Notes under the pieces: generated by a model
Told to the model about the DNA's origin: nothing
What the model saw: the letters and a program-made list of their open reading frames with translations, nothing else
Databases searched by the model: none
Translations under genes and position numbers: made by a program
From: Clostridia bacterium
GTDB lineage: Bacteria; Bacillota; Clostridia; UMGS1840; HGM11507
Length of the DNA stretch: 64,000 nucleotides
Assembly: GCA_017414505.1 (NCBI GenBank)
Contig: JAFQLQ010000029.1
Coordinates: 1 to 64,000 of the forward strand
Direction of reading: 5' to 3'
Shown here: positions 18,442-28,952 of the stretch, piece after piece
Position numbering within the stretch: position 1 is the stretch's first letter
How the letters are laid out: each line of letters begins with the position of its first letter

Positions 18442-21400
18442 TTAAAATCCAACGCCTAAACCAATGGGTTCTAAGCCTGCCATATCATCCCAGATAAAGC
18501 CTTTAACCGAATTACAGTATGTAACATCAATTTCATCTGTGTAGTAAGTATCCATAGATGAGCCAACTGTAACAGTTTTAGCAGAAATGGAAACTAATTC
18601 TTCGTTTTCGCCGTAACCTGCAATGATAAGTAAAACTTCGTTATCTGCTTCCGAATTGAAGCTCTGAGCAGTTAAACCGAATTTAACTTTATTTCCAACA
18701 ACTGCGTTCATATTATCAATAGCTTTTCCATCTGAATATACAGCTGCTTTTTCGTAAACGATATCGGAAGCTGTTGCAGTTTTTGTAAATTCATAAGTCA
18801 TTTCAGATGTAGCGCCGTAACTACTGAATACCATACTTGCAAAAGATTTCTGATGAGCTTTTAATCCGGGCAGGAACTTAACGGTATATACCTTACCTGC
18901 TTCAAATTTGAAAGCTGAATCTGTGGGAGTAATTTTAACACTATTATAAAGAGTTCCGTCTCTACCTGCCAAAGATGTAGAAGGCATTGTAAGAGTTACA
19001 GGAATTTCTGTTTCGCCCTGATAAAGCTTAATGTTATTAGTCATTGAGCTGCCATAAATGTGAGTTCCGAAAGAAATATCAAAGCCTTTTGTGTTTTCTG
19101 TGATGTATCCGCCTGAAACAGTTGTATCATCTGCATTGATATTTTTAACCTCTGCAATTACAGGAGCAACAACCGAACGGTTAATTGTTAGGTTATCAAT
19201 ATACATTTTCTTTCCTGCTGTTGCCCATGAATTTACATAGAAGAAGTTAAGGAACATTCTGTCGTGACCTTCACCTTTAGGAGTAAAGTATGTTATAGCC
19301 TGCATATCACCTACTGTAACAATTGCCTTACCGCGAATCCAGTCAATAAGAGTGGATGCTTTATACCATTTATTAGCCTCAACAGATCCGTAAGTTATTG
19401 AATTATCTGCTGCATTTCTTAGTCTGCCGCCTCCAACTTCAACATTGGTAGAAGCATTTCCTAAAGCACCGAAGTTAACTTTCTGTGCATCTAAATCTTC
19501 AACATAAAATTCAAATTCATACTGCATAACGTCAGCAATGTACTGATTTTCCATTCTGTACTGTTTTGCAGAATTACCGTTTCCTGCTGTAAAGGTTAAG
19601 CTGTCACCGTGTGCAGCGTCAACGCTTTCATAAGTTTCCTCTTTTTCTCCGCCCCATTCACTATACCATGAAGATACTTCTTTCCAGTCGGCACCGCCAT
19701 TATTGAAATTATAATTCTGAGGTGCTGCAACAAAGTATTCGGGACGGTATTCAAAGTTAACAGTTTCTGTATGGCTTGTTCCTCTGGAGTCAACAACTGT
19801 TGCTTCTAGAGTATGGTTACCGATTTCAAGAGCACCGTTATAGGGATTAGCAATAGCGTTTCCGTCAAGTGTTAATGTAACTGCACTTAAGTTTTCTCCG
19901 TAAGCTGAGGTAGCTGTAGCCTGAAGTGTCTGGTCTCCCATTTTGTAAAGAACAAAGTCATTACCGGGAATAACATCAAAATCAATACCTGCTTCTTCGC
20001 TTACGATAACTCTGATTTTACTAGAGAAATCATATAATCCTTCTGAATCAGTTGCTTTTGCATATACTTCATATGTTCCTTCTTCTGCAAAGCTTACTGT
20101 TGCTTGGTAAGGAGCTTCTGTAGCTGTTGCATAAGGAGCAGGAAGCTCGCATTTTCCATTAACTTTGGAAGCGTAGAACTCTACTTTTGCGATATCGTTT
20201 GCAGATAAAGCAGAAGCTTCAAAAGTAATTTCTTCGCCCGGTAAAAATCTTTTTCCGTTATTTGTTGTGCTTAAACCAACAACGGGAGGCTCTACCTCGC
20301 CCTCAACAACTTCTGTTACAAAGCTGAATTCACGACTGTTTTCATCAAGAGTATAACCTAAAAGGTTTTTAACATTTTCGTTTAAAGAAACTGTGTATTC
20401 TTTGTTACCGAACAGTGTATCGGTAAATGTTATTTTAAGATTTTTGGTATCATTCCAGGAAACATTATAGTGAGTACCTTCAATAAGTTCACTTGTTCCT
20501 GCTTTAACTGTAATATTATCTTTATATGTTAATGTGTCCATTACACGGTTTGTTGTTAAACCAACACCGTAACCTACGTCTGTACCGGTTTCGTCACCTC
20601 TCCAAACATCTTCTGCTGTTGCACCAAAAAATTCAATATTAAGTTCTTTGTTTTCAACTGAAACACCTGTGCCTGTATGGCCTGATGTAATAGCTGCAGT
20701 AGGTTCAGTATTTAAGATGCTTGTTGAGAAATTGTAGAATCCACCCTGATTCTGATAAGTTGTTGTTGAACGAACTTCTACATCATCAACATAGTATTTT
20801 GAATAGTTACCGGAGAAGATATAACATCTTGTACCGCCTGATGTTGAAGCACCGTCAACTGTAAATCTGGTTAAAGGTAATATACAAACACCGTCTGCAT
20901 AAACTTTACATTCATATTCTCCGCCCTGATGACTTGCAGATACGTTATTAATATAAATGCTTATATCAACCCACTGATTTTCAGGAGTAATATAGTCTGT
21001 TCCTGCAAGAGATTCATCATAATAATCATCGGGATATTTTAATGTTATTGTTCCGGCACTTCCTAAGTTAGCTGTTGCAGCACCTGTAGCACCTTTAGCT
21101 TTTATAAAAGGATCTATAGCAGGGTTGTGCAGATAGAAACGAATTTTACCACCGTTGTTTCCGGTTGCGAAATACATTTTTGTGGAAAATACTATAGGAG
21201 TCCAGTGATAGCTTGCATTTGCCGCAAACTGCACATGTGGATTTGAAGCACTTGAACCATCAATATATAAAACCTTGTCATCTGTTCCTGCAGGATCTAA
21301 AACTGCAGTAGTTGGTGTATTAGCAGCCCATGAACGGAAAGAAGTTCCGGGAACAGATGTCCAGTTACTTGTGGTTTCATTAAGAGTTGCATCTTCAAAA

Positions 21401-21552
21401 TCTTCAAAAAATTCTGACTGACGAACTTTTGCTTCACCATAATAAGTTGTGTTAATCTGTACTGTTGCACCAGCAGGTAATACACCAATAAGCATGCATA
21501 GCACCATACACATTGACAATATTTTCATTGTCGTTTTTGTTAATTTTTTCAT
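18442..21552 (-). CDS. Secreted multidomain surface protein with laminin-G-like and Ig-like domains
   Basis: The start at ATG 21552 (1036 residues, MKKLTKTTMKILSMCMVLCM) is chosen because AAGGAGGA lies 8-9 bases upstream; a longer frame to 21624 would code through that site. Signal peptide 1-30. Concanavalin-A/laminin-G-like domains cover about 40-250 and 610-800. Ig-like domains lie at about 270-400 (SbsA/Big-type, ending YTLDENSREFSFVT), 420-515 and 520-600, and again at about 810-920. The last 85 residues (ending VKGFIWDDMAGLEPI) are a small domain also present in 40525-43185 and 43213-45621. No catalytic residues are evident. It follows the lyase at 21632 closely and probably binds or presents polysaccharide. 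There is no SLH repeat or LPXTG motif. Confidence 0.75.
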   Translation of the reverse strand: MKKLTKTTMKILSMCMVLCMLIGVLPAGATVQINTTYYGEAKVRQSEFFEDFEDATLNETTSNWTSVPGTSFRSWAANTPTTAVLDPAGTDDKVLYIDGSSASNPHVQFAANASYHWTPIVFSTKMYFATGNNGGKIRFYLHNPAIDPFIKAKGATGAATANLGSAGTITLKYPDDYYDESLAGTDYITPENQWVDISIYINNVSASHQGGEYECKVYADGVCILPLTRFTVDGASTSGGTRCYIFSGNYSKYYVDDVEVRSTTTYQNQGGFYNFSTSILNTEPTAAITSGHTGTGVSVENKELNIEFFGATAEDVWRGDETGTDVGYGVGLTTNRVMDTLTYKDNITVKAGTSELIEGTHYNVSWNDTKNLKITFTDTLFGNKEYTVSLNENVKNLLGYTLDENSREFSFVTEVVEGEVEPPVVGLSTTNNGKRFLPGEEITFEASALSANDIAKVEFYASKVNGKCELPAPYATATEAPYQATVSFAEEGTYEVYAKATDSEGLYDFSSKIRVIVSEEAGIDFDVIPGNDFVLYKMGDQTLQATATSAYGENLSAVTLTLDGNAIANPYNGALEIGNHTLEATVVDSRGTSHTETVNFEYRPEYFVAAPQNYNFNNGGADWKEVSSWYSEWGGEKEETYESVDAAHGDSLTFTAGNGNSAKQYRMENQYIADVMQYEFEFYVEDLDAQKVNFGALGNASTNVEVGGGRLRNAADNSITYGSVEANKWYKASTLIDWIRGKAIVTVGDMQAITYFTPKGEGHDRMFLNFFYVNSWATAGKKMYIDNLTINRSVVAPVIAEVKNINADDTTVSGGYITENTKGFDISFGTHIYGSSMTNNIKLYQGETEIPVTLTMPSTSLAGRDGTLYNSVKITPTDSAFKFEAGKVYTVKFLPGLKAHQKSFASMVFSSYGATSEMTYEFTKTATASDIVYEKAAVYSDGKAIDNMNAVVGNKVKFGLTAQSFNSEADNEVLLIIAGYGENEELVSISAKTVTVGSSMDTYYTDEIDVTYCNSVKGFIWDDMAGLEPIGLGVGF

Positions 21553-21631
21553 TTTTTGTTCCTCCTTGTTTTTGTGGGATGCAGTAAGATTGCGTTTAAT
21601 ATTGCTCTCCTGCTGCATCGCCATTTTTAAA

Positions 21632-24600
21632 TTATTTTTTAATCACACGAATTTCCGAGATACTGTTCCATGCGCCTTCGCTTGTTCCGTTAAAGCTGCA
21701 TTTAACGTAACGTGCTTTTGTACCGTTTTTAATAACAGCATCGTAGTCCGAAACGCCCATTGTTTCTCCGTCGAATAATGTTGTCCAGTTATTTTTATCG
21801 TTGGAAACCTCAACAGAGAACCAACAACGTCTTGCATAGGTGAATTTAACACCTACACCGTCAAATTCTTTTGCTTCGCCTAAATCCAGAATAACATCAG
21901 CAGGCCCCTGAACAGCAAGGATAGTTGTATGAATATCATCAAGAAGATTTGTTGCAACTGTTCCGTTGGGTTCCTGAGAAGCTTCAATGCCTGCAACTTC
22001 AAGCTCTGTTGCTCCCTCGGGGAAGCCTTCCCACAAATCGGGTACTGCACAGGCAATCTGAACACTGTAATAGTTATCGGGATTTTCTTCGTCGTATATT
22101 TTAACAGCAGCGGCGCCGGGCAATGATGTTGCCTGAATTATTTCGATGTTGTAATCGCCTTTTGCTTTAGCTGAAATAACGGGAATAGGATCGTTTGCAG
22201 ATTCATACTGCAGGGTGTAAACAGCTTTATCAGAGTTGAAATCTTTAATGGGTTCGCCGTTTACAAGCAGTTCTTCCAGACCTTCACATTCAAAAGGTGC
22301 TTCGGAAGAAACCTTCCATTTGTCAATTGAGCCGTAGCTCTTTAAGCTTGCAAGCTCTTCATCCAGGGTTGTTTTTACAGGTTTTAATGTAACCGCAATA
22401 TTGAATTTGCCTGAACCCTGTTTTAAGTTTACTGTAAGCTTCTTAACGTGGCTTAAGTTTGTTACATACTGTGGAGCAGAAGGCTTGGGTGATTCCTCAA
22501 AGGCAACTGCGTCCATAATTGAGAATTTTGCAGATGGATTGCTGCACTCCAAAGAAGCTATTAATTGTTTTCCGTTTCTTGTAAGAAGTGCCTGTTTTCC
22601 GCCTTCTAAAATTTCAATTTTGGCTTCGGTATGCATAAACCAGTAAATATCGTTGCTTTCCTGAGTTAATGTCATTTCGTCTCTTATTACTGCGGTTTGT
22701 CTGTAATCAGTAAGCATAAATCCACGTTTTGCATCGGTTGCTTCGCCAAAATACAGATTTGTTGTATCAAATACGGAATACGCACCGCCCTCTTTAGAAT
22801 CGTATTCAACTCTTCTTACCTGCGGATCGATAGGCTGATCGTAACGTCTGCCTCTGGGGTTTACAAGAAGTGTATTATGACCTTCCGCACGAAGCATATA
22901 ATATCTTTCTTTGCCAAGAGGCCCGTCGTAGTTAACCTCAAAGGTATATGGGAAGCTCTGATTTTCAAAGCCGATATCCATTGCCCAGCGTTCGCCAAGT
23001 GCATCATACACAAAGCTACCAACATCATAATGCTGATGCGCCTGAACAACAAATGCACTTCCCTTATAACCTAAGTATGATGCACTGTCGTCTCTCCAAC
23101 GGGTTCTCATTGCGCCCATTTCGGTATTTCTGTAATATCCGTCCAGCGGAAGAGGCTGAGCGGTTTCATCTTTGTGAAGCTCGGGATCGTACCATCTGAT
23201 AAGGTCTACATAGTCCGCTTCACGTGTTACTCTGTCGATATGATACATAATTTCGTTTGCTATAGTCGGATTTTTATAACGTTTTGCAAACCAGTAGCCG
23301 TAAACCGAAAGCATTTCGCTTGGCTTACAGTCTGCATAGCTGTAAAGCTGACCGGAGGGTGCTATACAGTGAACATAGTGTTCTGCAGTTACCGGCATAC
23401 CGAATGTATCGCAATAACCGAAATCGGTTCCTAAAACGTTAAACGCTCTTTCAAAGAATTCTACTTCTCTTCCGATACCGTAATCCCAGTAGTGAGGCCC
23501 TTCGGGATCACCGCCGTCGGGTTTTCTTATGGTGCGGAAATATTCGTAGTTTCTGAAAGCCTGAGCAATTGCTTTTGCGCAAAATTCAGGATCGTATTCA
23601 AAGAATGTCAAACAAAGTGCAAGAATGTTTCCGTTGTGGAAAACGTTGTGGTTCTGGTAGATGTAGTTCATATTTGTCTGACAGAAGCCCGCAACACCAA
23701 GTCCTGCTTTAACGTGAGCATCAAGAGACATACGTTTAACTGCGTGCCACATTTTATCGCGCATTTCTTTTGTGGGCCAATCACCAAGCTGGTCAAAGGC
23801 TGTTGCCGCCTGAGTTACGATAATGGCGTTTGACATATAGTTTCTTGTGTACTGAAGTCCGGGATAATTACAAAACAGTTCCAGATGCTTCCAGGCTGCT
23901 TCAGCATATTTTTCCTTGCCGGTTATCATATAGGCAAAGGCAAGTGTTTCCGCAGTGGGAATGGTGGTAGATAAGCTGTAGTTATCTATAAAGTATGGAA
24001 GATAAGGCTCATCCTTAAGCTTTCCGTCAGCCGCCGAAATTCTTTCGTCAATCCACGCTTTTAAAGTTGCATCCGACTGCATAACTTTCTTTCTGTCTGC
24101 CACAAGGTCTTTTGTCCAGTCAAGACGGGGGTGCTGACCTTTAACAGAACTGTTGTTATAAGCTTCTAAAATTTCCTCGGGATCCGGTCTGTAGAAGTGC
24201 AGATATAAGAACACCTCTTCTGCTGTCCAGTATTCTGTAAATTTATCGGCAAATTTTTCTCCGATTACGATTGTGTCGCCATCAAAATACACTTCACCGA
24301 ATTCGTTCATAAAATGCTCATAAGGAACATAAAGTGCTCCGTTTTTAACGTGTGCGGCATAAGGCATTTGCTTTTCCGCACCGTCTACGGTAAGAATATC
24401 GGAGCCCTCTTTTATAACGATTGTTTTACCGTTTATTTTTACGGTTGTCTGCTCCTCTGACCATAAAACCTCACCATCCATAGCCTCTGTAACATATCTT
24501 ACGGGTACCATTGTTGAGGGTTTGTTACCAAAAAGGTCGTTATAGACTATGTTGGGAATTTCATATCTTTCTCCGTGATGGAATGCATACTTTGCTTCAA

Positions 24601-25438
24601 CGGCAAAGGCTGTATATCCCTGAAGAAAGTCTCTCAATTCATTTTTGCTTGGTTTTGCAGAAATTCTTGTCTGCAGTTGATCGTATTTTTCAATAATCTG
24701 TTCTTTATTAAAATACTTTTTAGCTTCATACACAGAACAGTATGACAAATACAGTTTGCCCTGACCGCCTGACACGGTTAAATCAAAAATTACTCCGTAA
24801 TACGGTCTTACAAGCTCCGAATTTGCAAGATGAATTTTTTCATTATAGGGTTTAACTACGATTTTTTCACCATTTACGAAAAGTGTTTTTGTCCAGTTTT
24901 CGCAGTCCATAAGAAGTGAAACTTCAACAAACTGACGTTTTGGAATATAAACAACCGGTTCGTTGTTTATATTTATGTAGCCAGTTTCATCAATGGTGAA
25001 AAGATTAACTCTGCACTGTGTGCTTTCCTGATAGTTTTTTGAATAAACATCAAAGGTTTTTACTGCTTCTCCTTCGTTTCTTAAATTAAACTGAAAGGCA
25101 ATCTGATCGGGACTTACATCAGCATGCGTATTTGTAATTTCCGGAACATATGTCCACGCACGCATTGAAGCGGCATCTCTTTTGTTGAAACAAGCCGCCT
25201 TTGTGCCGTAAAAGCATTCAAGGTCTAAGCTGTTTCCCGTTTCCGAGGGTTCTTCGTATATAAGAAGGTCGGTATCGCCAAGTCCCCAGTGTGATATTGT
25301 TGTTTTTAAATCACTCTGATATTCCTCAAACCAGAAAACGTGACCAAGCTCATCATCGTTTACTTTAGCTAAGGAATATACCGGTAAAGTTGAAACCAAC
25401 ATTATCACCATAACTATAATGCTGATAAATCGTTTCAT
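21632..25438 (-). CDS. Secreted heparinase II/III-like polysaccharide lyase with C-terminal F5/8-type domain
   Basis: A 1268-residue protein with signal peptide 1-24. A laminin-G-like domain spans about 35-240. A copper-amine-oxidase-N-like stalk domain spans about 293-395 (MVPVRYVTEAMDGEVLW). The lyase part starts at PRLDW, with an alpha/alpha toroid at about 435-745 and a beta-sandwich domain at about 770-1000. Candidate active-site residues are N597/H601 (YQNHNVFHNGN), Y650 (EGPHYWDYG) and H801/H803 (QAHQHYDVG), matching the Asn/His-Tyr-His plan of heparinase II/III folds. An Ig-like region and an F5/8 type C (CBM32-like) domain at about 1125-1268 follow. Lyases of this fold cut uronic-acid chains by beta-elimination. 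It lies directly after the ABC importer genes. The exact substrate (heparan, hyaluronan, alginate or other) is not decidable. Confidence 0.82.
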   Translation of the reverse strand: MKRFISIIVMVIMLVSTLPVYSLAKVNDDELGHVFWFEEYQSDLKTTISHWGLGDTDLLIYEEPSETGNSLDLECFYGTKAACFNKRDAASMRAWTYVPEITNTHADVSPDQIAFQFNLRNEGEAVKTFDVYSKNYQESTQCRVNLFTIDETGYININNEPVVYIPKRQFVEVSLLMDCENWTKTLFVNGEKIVVKPYNEKIHLANSELVRPYYGVIFDLTVSGGQGKLYLSYCSVYEAKKYFNKEQIIEKYDQLQTRISAKPSKNELRDFLQGYTAFAVEAKYAFHHGERYEIPNIVYNDLFGNKPSTMVPVRYVTEAMDGEVLWSEEQTTVKINGKTIVIKEGSDILTVDGAEKQMPYAAHVKNGALYVPYEHFMNEFGEVYFDGDTIVIGEKFADKFTEYWTAEEVFLYLHFYRPDPEEILEAYNNSSVKGQHPRLDWTKDLVADRKKVMQSDATLKAWIDERISAADGKLKDEPYLPYFIDNYSLSTTIPTAETLAFAYMITGKEKYAEAAWKHLELFCNYPGLQYTRNYMSNAIIVTQAATAFDQLGDWPTKEMRDKMWHAVKRMSLDAHVKAGLGVAGFCQTNMNYIYQNHNVFHNGNILALCLTFFEYDPEFCAKAIAQAFRNYEYFRTIRKPDGGDPEGPHYWDYGIGREVEFFERAFNVLGTDFGYCDTFGMPVTAEHYVHCIAPSGQLYSYADCKPSEMLSVYGYWFAKRYKNPTIANEIMYHIDRVTREADYVDLIRWYDPELHKDETAQPLPLDGYYRNTEMGAMRTRWRDDSASYLGYKGSAFVVQAHQHYDVGSFVYDALGERWAMDIGFENQSFPYTFEVNYDGPLGKERYYMLRAEGHNTLLVNPRGRRYDQPIDPQVRRVEYDSKEGGAYSVFDTTNLYFGEATDAKRGFMLTDYRQTAVIRDEMTLTQESNDIYWFMHTEAKIEILEGGKQALLTRNGKQLIASLECSNPSAKFSIMDAVAFEESPKPSAPQYVTNLSHVKKLTVNLKQGSGKFNIAVTLKPVKTTLDEELASLKSYGSIDKWKVSSEAPFECEGLEELLVNGEPIKDFNSDKAVYTLQYESANDPIPVISAKAKGDYNIEIIQATSLPGAAAVKIYDEENPDNYYSVQIACAVPDLWEGFPEGATELEVAGIEASQEPNGTVATNLLDDIHTTILAVQGPADVILDLGEAKEFDGVGVKFTYARRCWFSVEVSNDKNNWTTLFDGETMGVSDYDAVIKNGTKARYVKCSFNGTSEGAWNSISEIRVIKK

Positions 25439-25459
25439 ATTTTTACCTCCGTTTTAATG

Positions 25460-27028
25460 CTATTTTCTGTAGTTCTGGTTGTAGATTTCTGTTAGAGTGT
25501 CAACACCCAAATCTTTAACAACTGCAAGCCATTCAGCCCACATTGTGTCTGCATCCTTGGTTTGTTCCATAAGGAAATTGGTTACGAATATTTCGCTTTC
25601 TCTTGCAATATTAGCATAAATATCGTTATATTCGTCTGCTCTTTCCTTAACCATATTGGGAATGTAGGAGTAGTCGTTTAAAAGACCTTCGTTTACTACC
25701 ATATCCTGTCCTTCCTGAAGTTTTTCGGAGAACTGGAAGTAAACAGATGCACGGTCAAATCTGAATGCAAGCTCCTGATTGAATATTCCGTATTTGTTTT
25801 CAAGAGTTGTGATATTGGGAACTTCATTGCCCATATCAAGATATTTTGCTTTGCCGTCTTCACCAATTTCGTAGGTCATACCTTCAATACCAAGTGTTGC
25901 AAGCTTTGCACCTGCAGGACTTAGCAAGAAGTCAATAAGTTTCAGTGAATAATCTTTTTTATCGTTATTTGTTACAAATACACCGCTGCTGTAGGTTTTA
26001 GCAAGCTTTCTGTATTTTCCGTTAGGGCCGATAGGACGGCCTATACGCAGGTTGTAATCGGGGTTTGAGGCTTTAACCTGTTCGTAGAATAAATCTACAC
26101 GGTCTATCCAGTCAAAGGTTACAAAGCCTTTTCCGTCCTGAGTCATTTTTGCTGCCCAGCTTGCTTCTGTACTGGTTAAAAATTCGGGATCCATAAGGCC
26201 TTCCTGATACAGCTTTCTGAAGAAAACAAGCATATCTTTGAATCTGTCGGTTGTCTGAGAGAATTCATATTCGCCGGTCTGTCTGTTTAATGTATAGTTG
26301 TTATCAAGATCCAAATCCCAGAAAGAACCATAGTACCCAAGCATATCCTTAATTGTATATTTGGAAACAAGAGGTGTGGATTCGGGATAAATTTCCTTAA
26401 GCTTTTTAAGAGCCTGATAGAATTCTTCTGTATTTGTCCAGGGAGCGATTCCGTGTTTGTCAAAAATATCCTTTCTGTAAAGGAAGCCGTGATTTAAATC
26501 ACGGTTGGCATCGTAATCGCTGGCAAAGTAAAGATGTCCGTTTACAGCTCCGCTCATAGCTATTTCGTGAGCTTCTTTATCGTCAATAAACAGTTCCTTA
26601 TAGTTGGGAAGCATATCAAGATGCTCGTCAAACGCTACAAGAACATCGTTTTCAACAAGGCCTATAATTTCTTCTGTGCTTAGTCTTAAAGCTCCTATAT
26701 CAGGCAGTTTTTTACTTGCAACAAGCATCTGCAAGCGGTTCTGATAGTTGGAATTGGGAACAAGAGTAAGATTAAGGTCAAGCCCTGTAAGAGCTTCAAG
26801 GGCTTTTATGAACACTTTGTCCTCAAGCTTTTCCACATCACTGCTTATAAGCAGATTAAGTTTTACGGTTTCCTCAGTTAAGGGAAGTTCTATTCCGTTT
26901 GTTTCGGAAAAAGCACTTTTATCAAATTCAAGCGCGCTTTCCTCTTCTTTTTTCCCGCAGGCACATAAGCATCCTGCAAGCATGGTTGCCGCCAATGTAA
27001 GGCATAAGCCTTTTTTAAATTTTAACAT
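25460..27028 (-). CDS. ABC transporter substrate-binding lipoprotein (LipO/YtcQ type)
   Basis: A 522-residue protein with a lipoprotein signal: the lipobox LAGC places the lipidated cysteine at position 20. The mature part has the layout of family 1 extracellular solute-binding proteins of the LipO/YtcQ group, which deliver oligosaccharides to LplB/LplC permeases. Typical stretches include LTLVPNSNYQNRLQMLVASKKLPDI near the N-terminus, where such proteins hold their first lobe. The start follows AAAGGAG. It lies between the permease genes and the heparinase-like lyase, so its cargo is likely an oligosaccharide with an unsaturated uronic acid end produced by that lyase. Family placement is good; ligand is inferred from context. 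Confidence 0.9.
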   Translation of the reverse strand: MLKFKKGLCLTLAATMLAGCLCACGKKEEESALEFDKSAFSETNGIELPLTEETVKLNLLISSDVEKLEDKVFIKALEALTGLDLNLTLVPNSNYQNRLQMLVASKKLPDIGALRLSTEEIIGLVENDVLVAFDEHLDMLPNYKELFIDDKEAHEIAMSGAVNGHLYFASDYDANRDLNHGFLYRKDIFDKHGIAPWTNTEEFYQALKKLKEIYPESTPLVSKYTIKDMLGYYGSFWDLDLDNNYTLNRQTGEYEFSQTTDRFKDMLVFFRKLYQEGLMDPEFLTSTEASWAAKMTQDGKGFVTFDWIDRVDLFYEQVKASNPDYNLRIGRPIGPNGKYRKLAKTYSSGVFVTNNDKKDYSLKLIDFLLSPAGAKLATLGIEGMTYEIGEDGKAKYLDMGNEVPNITTLENKYGIFNQELAFRFDRASVYFQFSEKLQEGQDMVVNEGLLNDYSYIPNMVKERADEYNDIYANIARESEIFVTNFLMEQTKDADTMWAEWLAVVKDLGVDTLTEIYNQNYRK

Positions 27029-27070
27029 TTAACACACTCCTTTTTTATTTTAAGTTTTTTATTTGCTTTT

Positions 27071-27949
27071 TTACCCCTTTACAGAACCAACGTAAAGGTC
27101 ACCGATAAAGTATCTCTGCAGGAACGGATATGTAATAAGAATAGGTAATATAGATATTACAACGGTTGCATTTTTAAGTCCCTGAGAGGTAAGAGCCGAG
27201 GTTTCAACAAGGTTGATTGAGCCTCTTGCTTCGTCTTTAATAAGCATCTGCTGAAGAACTATCTGGAGAGGGAATTTTTCAGGAGTGCTTATGTAAAGCA
27301 AAGGAATCATATAACTGTTCCACTGTCCCAATGCAAAGAAAATTGCAATTGTAGCAAACATAGGCTTTGCAAGGGGAACAAACACGTCGTAAAGAATACG
27401 GTATTCCGAAGCACCGTCAATGGTAGCGGCTTCGTAAATTTCGTAGGGTACATTTTCAAAATAGTTTTTAAGCAAAAACAGTTCGTATGCAGGAACTGCC
27501 CACGGAACAACAAGTCCCCAGATTGTATCCATCATTCCAAGATTCTGAACAAGCAGATACATGGGAATCATACCGCCCGAAAAGAACATAGTGAACATTA
27601 TCATTCCGACTACAGCTTTTCTTCCCCACATAAATTTTCTGGAAAGCGGATAAGCGGTAATAGTACACATAAACAATCCTAAAAATACTGCGGTTACCGT
27701 ATATACAATACTGTTGATGTAAGACCTTACTATTTTTGAGGTTTTCATAATTTCCGCATAGGAATCGAGATTGAAACCGATTGGCAGAAATGTAACTTCA
27801 CCTTTTACAATACTGTCCGAACTGCTTAAAGAAAGCGAAACCACATTCATAAAAGGCAGGAACACTATAATAAGCGCTACAATAGAAAGAATGAATACAA
27901 CTACATCGGTCAATTCTATTCTGTTTTTTAATTTGGATTTTCTTTTCAT
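27071..27949 (-). CDS. Carbohydrate ABC transporter permease (LplC/YtcP type)
   Basis: The start at ATG 27949 (292 residues, MKRKSKLKN) is preferred because AAAGGAGG sits seven bases upstream; a start at 27970 would lie inside the previous gene. It has six predicted membrane helices. The EAA loop that contacts the ATPase is visible as YEIYEAATIDGASEYRILYD (about 175-195), and the protein ends with the usual RYFIGDLYVGSVKG of this subfamily. It forms the inner-membrane channel with the LplB-like partner encoded just upstream. No ATPase gene is in the window, which is normal for this family because a shared MsmX-like ATPase encoded elsewhere energises such importers. Confidence 0.92.
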   Translation of the reverse strand: MKRKSKLKNRIELTDVVVFILSIVALIIVFLPFMNVVSLSLSSSDSIVKGEVTFLPIGFNLDSYAEIMKTSKIVRSYINSIVYTVTAVFLGLFMCTITAYPLSRKFMWGRKAVVGMIMFTMFFSGGMIPMYLLVQNLGMMDTIWGLVVPWAVPAYELFLLKNYFENVPYEIYEAATIDGASEYRILYDVFVPLAKPMFATIAIFFALGQWNSYMIPLLYISTPEKFPLQIVLQQMLIKDEARGSINLVETSALTSQGLKNATVVISILPILITYPFLQRYFIGDLYVGSVKG

Positions 27950-27963
27950 GCTGTATTCCTCCT

Positions 27964-28917
27964 TTACCATAATGAATTTTCGGTTACACGTTTACTTAAC
28001 TTATTCATTGAGAAAACAATGATAAACGCTACAACGCTTTCAAACAAGCCTGCCGCCGAAGCGTAGGAGAAGCTGCTTTCGTAAATACCCTTGCGGTAAA
28101 CATATGTACCGAAAATATCCGCAACTTCATAGGTTCTCGGATTATATAAAAGAAGAACCTTATCCGCACCGATACGGAAAATTGAGCCTGCATTAAGAAT
28201 AGTCATTGTGCAGATGGTGGGAAGAAGGCCGGGCAGAGTAACGTGCCATATTCTGCGAAGTCTTCCGCAGCCGTCAAGAGCAGCCGATTCAAACAAATCA
28301 CTGCTTATTCCGCTTAATGCCGCAAGATAAATTATTGCGTTGTAACCGAATTTCTGCCATACCTCACTGGTAACGTAAATTGTTCTGAACCATTTGGGAT
28401 CGACCATAAAATAATGCTTTTCAAGCCCGATTGATGCTAAAAACTGGTTAAGTACACCGCTGGTGGGTGATAAGAAATCCATTACCATACTGCACACAAC
28501 AACTACGGATAAAAGCGATGGAAAAAACGAAATACTCTGAACCATTCGTTTTAAGCCTGCGTGCCTTACCTCGTTGATGACCAGTGCAAAGAAAATTGCA
28601 ACAATGGAATTCCAGAACAAGGTTGAAATTCCGAGCAACAAAGTGTTTCTGATTAAAAGTATAAAATCCGGTGAGCTGAATACCCTTGCAAAATTTTCCC
28701 ACCCTACCCACGGACTTCCGGTAAAGCCGGCATAAAGGTTATAGTCCTTAAATGCAATTGCAATACCGAACATGGGGAAGTATCTGAAAATAATATAATG
28801 AAGCACACCGGGTATCAGTAAAATATGAAGCTGACGTGAACGTTTAAGTGAAAAAGACACTTGCTGACGTTTTTTCTCACGCTTCTTAGCTTTACTGAGC
28901 GCATTGCTGTTGTTCAT
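27964..28917 (-). CDS. Carbohydrate ABC transporter permease (LplB/YteP type)
   Basis: A 317-residue protein. After a basic cytoplasmic N-terminus (KAKKREKKRQQ) it has six predicted membrane helices. Subfamily marks are YFPMFGIAIAFKDYNLYAGF near residue 50, WVGWENFARVF, and the EAA-type loop DLFESAALDGCGRLRRIWHV at about 210-230. It pairs with the LplC-like permease encoded 14 bases downstream. The start ATG 28917 has AGGAGGAG upstream. It lies just after the AraC regulator gene, an order typical of gut Firmicute oligosaccharide uptake loci. Confidence 0.92.
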   Translation of the reverse strand: MNNSNALSKAKKREKKRQQVSFSLKRSRQLHILLIPGVLHYIIFRYFPMFGIAIAFKDYNLYAGFTGSPWVGWENFARVFSSPDFILLIRNTLLLGISTLFWNSIVAIFFALVINEVRHAGLKRMVQSISFFPSLLSVVVVCSMVMDFLSPTSGVLNQFLASIGLEKHYFMVDPKWFRTIYVTSEVWQKFGYNAIIYLAALSGISSDLFESAALDGCGRLRRIWHVTLPGLLPTICTMTILNAGSIFRIGADKVLLLYNPRTYEVADIFGTYVYRKGIYESSFSYASAAGLFESVVAFIIVFSMNKLSKRVTENSLW

Positions 28918-28952
28918 TGCTAAACACTCCTCCTGTTGATTATAATTTATTG